A DNA stretch of 64,000 bases from Aurantiochytrium sp. KH105. Lineage: Eukaryota > Sar > Bigyra > Thraustochytrida > Thraustochytriidae. Every line of letters begins with the position of its first letter. Within the stretch, counting starts at the first letter, position 1. Below the pieces are notes generated by a model. That model saw nothing but the letters and a program-made list of their open reading frames with translations. It was not told where the DNA came from and did no database searches. Shown here one piece after another: positions 9,957-19,701 of this stretch. The DNA lies in the NCBI GenBank assembly GCA_003116975.1, contig BGKB01000222.1, positions 21,876 to 85,875 on the forward strand. Direction: 5' to 3'. Position numbers and translations under genes: made by a program.

Positions 9957-10643
9957 TTTTGCACGCTCCACTATGTGTTGCGTGGCAATCGCGAGTGCCT
10001 TAGAAGAAGCAAGAGGGTGCGAGCGAGGCAAACACGCGCCCCGCGCCCCGAATGCTCACTCGCGTGAACGTTGAAAAGGATTGTGGGTCAATCAACGTGG
10101 GATGGCCTGCAATGCAAACGCATGTGCATGCTCAAACATATGGAGGGTGAAAGTCGGTGGGCAAGGGCTTTGCTAGCGCGACTGGCTTGATCATGCGCAT
10201 GTCTTTCTGTTTGCTTTGAGTTGCTCAGGAGAAAACAAAGGAGGGGGACGTGAAAAAAAAAGTAAGAACCTTGCATTGAAGAGCTAGCTAGCGTCGCCTG
10301 CGCACACGCTTGTCTGGCAGACCGACCATCTATCTAATCTATAGGAAATTCAGTCAGTTAGGAGAAAAAACAGCCGGCGAGCTGTTCGACGTCCTGAAGC
10401 GGAAAAACAAAAACAAGAAGCATTTCGGAATTTGTGTGACTCTTTTTTCTTTTCTTTTTTTCTTCTTTTTCGCTTCCTTCCACATTTTCGTGCGACCGAC
10501 GAAACTGTGCCACTCACTTGGCCAGAATTTCTACAATCAAAAGGTATCTGCCTTGCATTGACCCTGACAACGCCAGCATGAACGCGCTCTGTGACCTCGA
10601 ACAAAGTCCAAACAGAAGACATTTCAAATCATTTGTATAACAT
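9957..10643. other. Convergent intergenic spacer, 687 bp
   Basis: This region holds the 3' flanks of SSNA1 and the fusion gene. An A8 run lies at about 10253-10260 and T-rich tracts at 10441-10475. No gene is seen. Confidence 0.5.
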
Positions 10644-13600
10644 TCACAAGAGCTGAAAGCTACGTGCATACCACGCCAACACACCGCGGGTCTTGGACTT
10701 CAATCGAGGGGCCAAAATTGTAGGGTCAACAGGTCGAAAGGTGACGGTGTAGCGGCTTCCGCGCGTCATTTTAAGAGGAATCGAATGGCACAAGCTTGTC
10801 CACTCGGTGATAAGGCTCCGCGGCTTGACCACTTGCAATGGTTCGGACACTACGACCGCACCAGCTTGCGAGCGCAATTCAATTTCCAGTTGCGGGTTCA
10901 CAGCGTCTTCCTGGCCGCCCCACATGAGTCCCACAATCTTGAGGTACGTTGCGTTCGAGGTGACGTGTCGCCACTGCTCCACACGAGTAGCCGCTGCGGA
11001 GAGGCCTTGCTTGGCGTGCCAGCCATAGGCCATGGTGGATGGTGCCTTTTGCATATGCACGCGCGTTCTGAACTCGTTCATTTGCCCTGTTGGCTTGACG
11101 CGACGCGCATCAACAAATTTGACGAGTCGCACCCATTTGATACATGTGCACCCATACCAGTTGGGCACCACAAGACGAATGGGAAATCCATGGTCAGGCG
11201 GAAGCGGCTCACCATTGAGCTCCGTGGCAAAGAACATCCCCGTGCTCATAACCTGATCCCACGTAAAAACCCAGCTTGCCCCCTTCGCGCCACCTGCGGT
11301 CTTGATGTGCTCGTCGTAGCCCTCGACAAGAATGGCGCGGCCGTCGGAAGCAGTGCCGGCCGCAGGAAGGTAATCGTTCAAGAGGTCACGTACCCTGACG
11401 CCACGAGTCCACTGTGCTTGTGATAAAAGGCCAAAGTGCCACACGCGCGTGTTTCCCGAGCACTCCATGACGCCAGTGCCTACGTGCGATCCAACGTCGT
11501 GAATCTCCTGAGCCGAGAAAGTGTGGAGAATTTGACCACTAACAGACTGCACTTGCACCTTCCACGTCTCCCTCGAAAGCGCCATGGCATCCAGTGTACC
11601 AGGGAGTCCGGTCCGGATGTAAAAGGCCGACGCAGGGGTGGTCTGCAAGAGCGGGGGCGTGAGAAGGGCGAGGTCGACAGAGAGTCGCATGGCTAGCTCT
11701 GAGCTATGGGGGATTCCAAAGGTTTTGCTCCGGCCACGAGCATATTTTTCCGAAAAAGGAGCCACAGCGTCAAGTTCCCACTCGCCCTCCCGTGCAAGCT
11801 GTGTGGGAGGGCCAAAACACGGTTCGCCTTGCACAGGTTGACGAAATACGCGTCGCTTGAGCCCGAGGGAGTCTGTCTCGTCCACATCTTCAACACCGTC
11901 ATCAAGAGGCGCAGACGGCACGATCTCTCCTGCACGAATGGTGCCGATTCGGTACATGCGCGTCGTTTCGATCGCTACATCTGAATGGCCCTGTTCATCG
12001 AATGTTTCCGTAGCATTGTATCCAAGATACGGTAACATGATCTCTTTCCCGCCAGGATGAAAATCAAGCCAACGCGTCACGTCGAGCACATCGCGACCGA
12101 GAACAATCCATGCGTCATGTGCGCTTTGGTGCTTTGCGACCTCTGCAGCCGAAAAAAGTGCACCTGCAGGAGGCTCGCGTTGACCTGAAGCGTGGGAGAG
12201 CGCCCCATTGGAGCTGCTCGTCGCTTCGTGCACATTAGCGAGGTTACTTTTGGATCCGTGCTGAGACGGCGTTGCAGCTTCTGCAGCGGCGTGCCGCGCA
12301 GCGAGTTCGTCCAGAGAAGGACCAAAGTGACCGTACCCAGTCTCTTGCACTTGACCCATGTAGACTGTAGTAGCAGTTCCGAGCACAAGAACGAACGCGA
12401 GAACACGTAAATGGCGACGGCCCCACGTCTTTATGGACGCAGCTGCACGAAAAAGAATGCGTGGCATCAAACTCCACAGTCCGCCAACGAGGAAAAACCA
12501 GGTGCCCACAAATTTTTGCGGGACGAGGAGCAAAAGTGCATTGGCAAAGGGATCTGTGTACCCTGAAAGGAATGCAAAGTTGCTTGCAAACGTGGTGTGG
12601 TGGACATTGTGATGTGCGTGGGAGACAAAGAGCAGATTCAAGAGCGAGGCGGACGCCCACGTCTCGCTCACGTGCGAGTACCAGTGGCCCACGTATGCAA
12701 GCTCAAAGAAGGCAGAGATGGCGAGCGTGCACCAGCGCAGACGAGCATTGGTGCTCGAGGCTGCGAGAAGCACCAATGGAAGGAGAAAGCAGAGCGGCGG
12801 AGCAGACAGCTTGGTTGGGTCAATGTGATGCTCCTGGAAGGAGTCCGCACTTTGACGAAGAATGGGCCATCGATGGAGCACCTCTGGATTATCCAACACG
12901 ACATGAGAGATGGCGCTGCCCAAATCGCCCCATAGATATGCAAAGATAATTGGAAGTGCCATTGTCCACCACCACGACGCGTGTTCTACGGGGACCTTTT
13001 CCTTGTTTGCGCGCTGCAAACGCTGCATGTGGAGATCTTGCCAGTCTCGAACGACGAGAACAGCAAGGTAGAGCAGGATTCCGGCCGTGGTGAAGTCCAG
13101 AAACCCGCCTACAAGATCCGAGAACGAGAAACCCCAATGTGGACGGGCCTCGCTACCTTGAGCGGCATCTTGATTCGAACCATCACAAGATATACTGTCT
13201 GCATCCACGGAAAGTGACGTCAGCGAGTCCGCGCGGGAAGGGTCCGAGAGTTGATCGCTGCGCTGGGGCGGGAAGTCATCGTCGGGTTGCCATACGCAAC
13301 ATGGGTCTCCAAGCTCTATTCCATTCGTCTCGCCATCGCCATCGGAGTCACGTCCACAAAGGCACTCCGACCTGTGAGTTCGTCAACAACAACAACAAAA
13401 AACAACAACAGCGGCAACAATAACAACAGCAACAGCAAAAAGGAGGAAGGAATGTGCCGTAGCCCGGTTTGTGGTTGGTTAGATGAATCATTTGTTTGTC
13501 TGGCTGGTTGGTCTGTCTGTCTGTCCAACGATCATTGTTTATCATCGTTCTCGTCGTCACCCTGACAACATCATAGGTCGACGTACCATTGCCCATCGCA

Positions 13601-13855
13601 AGCAAGGAAGTCAATGCCAAAGGGAGACAAGGGTCCGCCCCCCACGCCCTCGCTATGGCCTGCTGCTGGGAAAGCTCTTCCGTTTGGGATACGTAGCGCG
13701 TTCACCGGAAACCCGAGCGCGGTCGGGCCCTCGGTGGCGACCTTGGCCATGACAAAGACAAGGGCCGTGGCGCGGGCGGCCGGCGAGGTTGCACGGCGTC
13801 TCCGCTGGCGCAACAGCTGCGCGCGCTGCGCACATCCCCTCTCATCTTTGCCCAT
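10644..13855 (-). CDS. Four-module fusion: temptin-like domain, Kua/PEDS1 lipid desaturase, cytochrome b5, sulfite oxidase
   Basis: Exons 13587-13855 and 10644-13371 flank a 215-bp intron (gtacgt...ctcacag), giving 998 residues. Residues 53-125 resemble temptin: RIPNG, a GGGP...FGIDF block across the junction, then DSDGDGETNGIELGDPCCVW. Residues 180-420 form a multi-TM Kua/TMEM189 (plasmanylethanolamine desaturase) domain with all expected histidine clusters: SH at 246, QEHHIDPT near 270-275, HWYSH near 319, HAHHNVHH near 341-348. Residues 492-570 are a cytochrome b5 with both haem ligands (HPGG at 528, His552). Residues 610-850 are a sulfite-oxidase molybdopterin domain with the Mo-ligand Cys727 (MECSGNTR) and NGEPLPPDHGFPIR; the dimerisation domain follows. 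The reading frame is continuous through exon 2, so the fusion does not depend on the intron; only the temptin part does. Electrons from the molybdenum centre could pass through b5 to the di-iron desaturase; that is inference. Confidence 0.85.
13372..13586 (-). other. Intron of the fusion gene, 215 bp
   Basis: The donor is GTACGT after the temptin-domain half encoded by exon 1; the acceptor is CTCACAG. The 3' part carries a TTG-repeat/poly-pyrimidine tract (CAA repeats on the plus strand, 13383-13440). Splicing restores a Trp codon and joins the two halves of the temptin-like motif, which supports the intron. Confidence 0.75.
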
Positions 13856-14362
13856 GGTGTCTTGTCTTTCTTGCACAGGACGTGAAGGTTTTGCTGGCGC
13901 TTGCTTGCCCGGCGCGCCGCGTGACGGCAAAATATGTCCGATTGAGCGTCCCGCAAGTAGGAAGGAGGTTCGCTCTCACCTTTGTGCTGTGACGATCTTT
14001 GTTGCAAATGATGACGAGGGTGGCATTGGCGCGAAGAGACAAAGAGAGAGAGAGAGACGGACGGACGGACGGACGAACGGACGACGAAGCCCAATTATTG
14101 TTTTTCTTAACTAAAAACACAATCAAAGTCTGCGTATCGAGAGTTGGTGGCCAATTCTTGAGCGAACTTGTCATGGTTCCGCGTTTTGTTGTGGCTCGGG
14201 TTTCGGCGTGGCCAAGAAGACGAATTGGAGGACCGCAAATCATGGTGACAAAAAGTAAACATGAGCTTGATAAGAGAGAAATGAAAAAAAATATAAAGGA
14301 CAGGGTCATGAGGGCAGTCAGGGTTCAGAATTTCGTAGCCATGTTTTTTGATTTTTGGTTCG
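13856..14362. other. Intergenic spacer, 507 bp
   Basis: This region lies between the start of the fusion gene and the 3' end of the next minus-strand gene. It contains a GA run and a (GGAC)n array at 14042-14084 and an AT-rich stretch around 14090-14300. No gene is seen. Confidence 0.45.
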
Positions 14363-16316
14363 CTAGCGATTCGCACGTCGCATTGCTGCGCGGGTCTCGC
14401 CGAGAATACTGTTTTCTCGCTCGACAACCTCCTCGAGCGAGGGCATGGCCATGAGGTTTGGGTACAGGTGACTGACATTTTGGAAACATGTATGCACGGT
14501 GTCACCGACGATCTTGTACTTGGAGCGAGCAATCATGGGTTTGCCTTTATAGGTATTCCCAAAGGATTGCCAGACGAGCTCACCACGCTCCATCAGCATG
14601 GGGATAACGTGGACAACGACCATCCAAAACTGTAGTGGGTGCAAAAACTTTAGCGTTGGACTCCCTGTCACGGCACCCTCAAGAATTGTTCGTGCAGTGT
14701 GGTCAGAGGAGATGTACATGAAGGTATTGAGGCAGAATATATTTCTGCCGACCGGGTGCGACGGAACGAGGTCAGCGTCTGGAAGGAGGAAAGAGCGTGC
14801 AAAGCGCGGGTCTCTCAGATTGACAGGAAGTCGCGTGACTCTGTCGTCAAAAATGCCTTCAGTCCGTGTTTGATTCGCGATGCCCATGAGACCAAGGAAA
14901 TGGTGCGGGCGAAAGTACTTTGTCATGACGCGAAGGCCTGCAGCGCGTAATGTCAAAGGGATGTGGTCGAGGCGCAAGATGTCTGGGACGCGTTCGATGG
15001 AGGGAATGGCTTCGTCCTGAATGGACTCGTCGAATTCGCAGAGAGAGATGCCCATCGTCTCACACGCCATGACGACGAGGTTTGGATTTTGCGACCATTC
15101 GGTTCTGTTTGCAGGCACGGCGTTTGGGTCAATCCGCATGCTGGTGTTTACGCCAGCCTCGCTGCAGCTCATTCCGTCTTCGCTACTGCTCACGCTGCCC
15201 GCAAAGGGGCTCGGGGCAGCAGCACTTCGTGCTCCGGACTGAGCTCGTTTCCGCTTCGAGTCTCTGGGGTCGGCGATTTCCGCATCCGCGATCGAATATT
15301 CGGCCTTGAGCGGAGATGGCGAGGTGGGGTGAGACAGTGGCGTTGTTGCCGTCTCGTTGAGGTTATAGCCAGAAAGTATGGGCAGAGGCGGAGGCGGGCC
15401 CGGGATGGGCGGGGGCGCGACGCCACCAGGTGCATGATAAGCGTGAGGAAATTGAGGGTGTGGAGGATGAGGAGGATGTTGTTGATGAAGAGCAGGAGGA
15501 GGGGCAGCGCGAGGGGCATTCGGTCGAATATGCGGACCGTTGCCGTCGGAAGTACCCGCGGCGTGGTTTTGCTGCCGAGGGCGCGCAGCGCTGGTGTTGC
15601 GACGGGACTTGCGCATGTTTTCCGGAAGTCGAAGGTTTTCGTGGTAGCCCTGGCCTCGGAAACCGTGCTGGCCAATGTTTATCGGGTCCCCCTTGGCCGT
15701 GGTTCGATCTGCAAAACAGGGCCATACATTTTGTCTGCGCAGCTCGACCAAGACGGCGGCCTCGACCTCGCGAAGAAAGGGTTTTCGCCCGTCGGTGCCA
15801 GTACAGTGTGCTGTGATGGTTTTCCGAAAGGCCTCCTCGGGGCGTTTGAGCTGACCTTGGCGCGTCTCAAGCCACTTGGTAAAGCACGGTTTGGTGAGGA
15901 TTCCGCTTGCGTTGACGTAGACTTCGCCGGTGTGAAGATTGCGAAAAAAAGCGCAAAACTCCATGAAGACGTCGAGCGAGCTGTTTTCGCCGCTCGGGCG
16001 ATAGGGGCTTGGCGCGCGTTCCCAGAGAGGGCTATGCCAAGGGTTGTGGTTGTGCGGAGATTCGCCAGGTCTGCCTGCGTAAGCGTTCGTCGAGCCATGC
16101 GCAAACATGGGCTGCGCGAAGCCGCGGTAGGGAGGGTTTGGGGGCACGGATGTCAGCGGTGCGTCCAGCATGGGCGGCATACCCATGGTGCCTGCGAGGG
16201 AGTCTGCGTCGACGGAGGTGTCCCAGGGGAACTCGAAGTTTTCGGCGACTTCGTATCTGTCGCCGAGATGCGCATACGATTCTGGCGTGCTCTTTTCGCT
16301 TTGGGCGTTGTTGTTG

Positions 16317-16357
<41 letters not shown>

Positions 16358-16831
16358 CATTGGGTTTGCAAAATGGAGATTTTGTTGACGGAAGGCGGGC
16401 TCCTCCTGCCGAAGCAAGATGGGCGAGGCTGGCGGGTGTCGCGGCGACGGTGGCAAATACTGCTGGTGCTGCTGGTGCGAATGCTGCTGCTGCTGCTGCA
16501 TCGTCACTGGTCTTGGCGCCGACAGAGGCGGCGGCGGCGGCAGCGGTCGCGGCGGCAGTGGCAGCGGTGGTGGCGGCAGCGTCGACGCCGTTTGCGGAAA
16601 CTGCGACGTCACAGCGCTCCTCTGTCGGCCGCCGCCATCATCGCGCGTGGCGCTCTCTTCCCGCGCGCTTCCTCCTCCAGCTGCTGCTGCTGCCGCTGAC
16701 GACGCACCTGCTGCTGCTGCCGCTGCGGCGCCTCTTCCTCCGGGCGCCCTGCCTTCCAGGGCCCGCTGCGGCGCCTCCGCCTCCTCTCTCGCGCCTGCGT
16801 ACGGGCCCTGCTTGCCCCGCGCCCACGCCAT
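14363..16831 (-). CDS. Unrecognised protein with low-complexity N-terminal half
   Basis: About 822 residues from the first in-frame ATG (16831). The frame is open further upstream but only in an Arg-run without ATG. I do not recognise a family. The N-terminal third is Ala/Gly-, Pro- and Gln-rich and includes a Ser run followed by an Asn run encoded by CTG/GTT-type repeats near 16312-16356. Two parts look globular. One is near residues 285-400 (VFMEFCAFFRNLHTGEVYVN... KPFLREVEAAVLVELRRQN). The other is the C-terminal 240 residues (NPNLVVMACETMGISLCEFD through FRPHHFLGLMGIANQTRTEG to the end). Between them is a Pro/His-rich linker with a basic RDSKRKRAQ motif that could be a nuclear signal. A regulatory or transcription-associated protein is possible but unsupported. 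Confidence 0.6.
16312..16356. repeat. Trinucleotide repeat encoding Ser/Asn runs
   Basis: GTT repeats followed by GCT repeats on the plus strand lie within the coding region of the minus-strand gene and encode a Ser run followed by an Asn run. The repeat is in frame. Confidence 0.85.
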
Positions 16832-17353
16832 CCGCGCGCGGCCGCGAGCCCTTTCTTGGTTTGTTGTTTCCTCTCTGCTCGCCTCCTTCCTTCCCTCCCT
16901 TCTGCTCCTCGCGCGCCGTCTCCTCAGGCTCCTCCTCCTCGCTCTCGTTCTCGTTGTTGGTCTTCTTCTTCTCCTTCTCCTCCTCCTTCTTCTTCTTCGC
17001 GCCGCTCTTCCACCCTTCGCCCCGCCCGCCAATCAGGAGCTCCTGCGCCCGCTCCCGCTCCCGCGCCTTACCCGCGCCCTCCTCGTCCTCCTCCCCGCCG
17101 CTCTCGCGCGAAAGGGTTCCTCTACGACCCGGAAGAGCAGAGCAGAGCAGAGCAAGCAGACCCGGAAGAGCAGAGCGGAGCAGAGCCGAGACGGACGAGA
17201 CGGCCGAGCCGAGCCGAGACGAGGCAGACGAAGTCGGCCGGGCTCGGGCGCGGGGCCTGGCCGCGAGGCCGCTCCCCTTCCGCGCCCGAGCCGCCCCGCC
17301 TGGACGGGCGAGATTGATGCGGGCGATGTCGAGCCCCGATGTCGAGCCCCAGG

Positions 17354-17384
<31 letters not shown>

Positions 17385-17699
17385 CGAGGGCGCCTGGAGC
17401 TCGCAGACGGACGCTCGCGTGCTCGCTCGAGCGAGCGCCTTGCGCGCGTGCGTGCGTGCGTGCGTGCGTGCGCGCGTGCGCGGCAGGGATGCACGCTGCG
17501 CTGAGATTGGATGTACGTACGGGGGCAGGCGCGGGTCCCCGCGTCGCAGTGGCCGGGGGAGCTGAGCTAAGCTTTGCACAAGGGTCTTGGGAACGCGGCG
17601 AGGCTCCGCTGCCGCTGCCTGCGAACCTGCCCCGACTCGGCTAACCTTGCCTTGCGTTGCCTTGCGTTGCCTTGCGTTGCCTTGCGTGCGTGCAGCTGT

Positions 17700-17730
<31 letters not shown>

Positions 17731-19701
17731 CGCGCGCGCGCCGGCTGCGCGGTCAGACCTCGATCGAAGGCGGCGAGCCGCGGGCAGGCATGCGTGCGCC
17801 CTGCTGAAAGATGGTGCTGGCTGCTGCTTTTCCTCACGTGTCTTCTTCTTGTGCCGAGCGAAAGGCGCCCGCCGCGCAGCCCTTGCCTTGCGCGTTTGCT
17901 CGATGCTTTGTACAAGCAAGCCTGCGCGAGTCCCAAGCTTGCTTTGCTCTCGCTCTTCTTGCCTCGCCCTCCACGACGCAGACGCGTGCCGTCTGCGGTA
18001 CCAGGTCGCGTGGTTGATCCCGTGGACTCCCTCCGCTTCTTCTGGCCAGCCAGATAAAACTCCAGCTCCTGCTCGCGAGCTCTACCTGCCCAGGCAGGTC
18101 CTTCTCGCGTGGCGCTCCTCTCGGCGCCCGACTTTCTGCTCGCTCGATCTCGTTCTGGCTGCCTGCAGCAGCAGCAGCAGCAGCACCAGCAGCTGCTGCT
18201 GCCCTTCCGCCCAGCTCTCTCGCGGCTTCGTCTCGCGCGGCTTCGTCTCGCGGCTTCGTCTCGTTCGTGCGGGACCCGACTCTGATCCGCCCCTGGCAAA
18301 CCCTCCGCTTCGGACGCGGAGATCGCCCGCTCGCCCGCTCGCCTTGCGCGCCAAACACGCGCGTTCCAGCTCGCACAGGGCGCCCGCCTGCAGCTCCACG
18401 CTCCAGGCCGCTCCTCGCGCTCCGCCACGCGTCCCACGCGCTCTCCGGGCCCGCCTTTCTCGCAGCCCGCGCAGCCCAGCCCAGCCCAGCCCAGCACAGC
18501 ACAGCAGAGCTCAGCCCGGCAGAGCAGGCGGGCAGAGCAGACTCTGGCGCGTTGTCGGTCTGCTCGCCTCGCCTCGCCTCGCCTTTTCTTGCCTCGGCTG
18601 TCCATGCCTCGGCTTTTCTCGCCTTGCTTGGCTGCCTCGCCTTGCTTGGCCGAGCGTGCCTTGGCTTTCCGCGCCTCGCCTCGCCTCGCCTCGCCGGTCC
18701 GCGCAGGCGCCGCCGTCGTCAACGCGGCTCGCCGCCCTGCATTGCGCAGAGGCGGAGAGGAGATACTGCCGCCTGAGTGGTAGTGGACCCAGCCCACGGC
18801 GCTGCGGTTCGGACCGCCGCCGCTGCTCGCTCGCTGCTGGCGCCGCCGGGGCCGGCCACGCGCGGCGCCGAGGCTCGCTCGCGGCGCTGGCCGCCGCTCG
18901 GGCCTGTCTCGGCGTCTCCAAGAGGACAGACGAACGGCACCTCACCTCATCTCATCTCAGCTTGTCTGATCTCATCTCGTCTCAACTGATCTCGTCTCAT
19001 CGCATCTCATCTCACGCTATCTCGCCTCGCCGAGGCTCGCGCTGCGCCTCCGGGAAGCCTGGGCCGCGCCCTCCCTTCCCCTCCCGCTCCCCGCGAGCCG
19101 AGACTCGCGACCTGCGCGCTCGCGGAGGCGGCGCCGCGCCTCCCGGGACTTGCGCGTGGACTTCCTGCGCACATCGTCGCGGCCCCGGGCGCACACGTCG
19201 CGCCTCCCGCGCCTCCCGCGCCTCCTGCGCCTTCTGCTGCGCGGCGCCCGGGACCGCAACGCGTGGCTCTCGCGGCGCGGAGCCTGCGGAGCCTGGGCGC
19301 CGAGGCGCGGCGGCTCGGGCGGCTCGAGCGGCAGCGGCTGGCTGGCTGGCTGGCTGGCGGGCGGGCGGGCGGGCGGGCGGGCGTCACAGCGTTCGTTCGC
19401 ATAGCGTACAGGGAGGGAGGGAGGGGCCTACGTACGTGCACACGCACACAGCGACTCTTTTTAGGCCTCGCTGCGTGGAAACCACCGACCAGCCCTGTCG
19501 CCAGCCGGCCCGAGGAGTGGAACGTCCATGACCAGCCGGTCGTCGCCGGCATCCCGGAGAAAGCAAGCCAGCCTCGCCTTGATCGATCGATGCGTTCGTT
19601 ACCGATGACGACGACGACGACCAAGACGACGACGACCAAGAAGTCAATGGCGAAGAAGAGGCCCAGCTGCAGCTGCGAGTAGGTTTGCAGGCAGAGCGCA
19701 C
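16832..19701. other. Gene-free, GC-rich low-complexity block, 2.9 kb
   Basis: Long frames exist on both strands but are compositionally biased (Arg/Ala/Ser/Pro), overlap each other and show no domain. The block is a patchwork of simple repeats: CTTCTT/CTCCT tracts (16920-17010), AGAGC repeats (17138-17180), (GTGC)n at 17446-17476, CCTTGCGTTG decamers at 17650-17690, (TGCC)n at 17700-17731, (CCCAG)n at 18473-18500, degenerate CCTCG pentamers at 18560-18690, degenerate TCTCA/TCTCG pentamers at 18940-19025, and (GGCT)n to (GGGC)n at 19338-19382. It must hold the promoter of the 14363-16831 gene and the 3' flank of the LRR-NEL gene. Confidence 0.7.

Noticed and set aside
13383-13440. CAA-rich stretch as a coding Gln run
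   Set aside because: It lies inside the fusion-gene intron on the opposite strand and forms the pyrimidine-rich part before the acceptor.
16832-19701. Very long open frames on both strands (over 600 codons) in the repeat block
   Set aside because: They overlap each other, follow GC-rich simple repeats, lack domains and have Arg/Ala/Ser/Pro composition expected from repeat translation.
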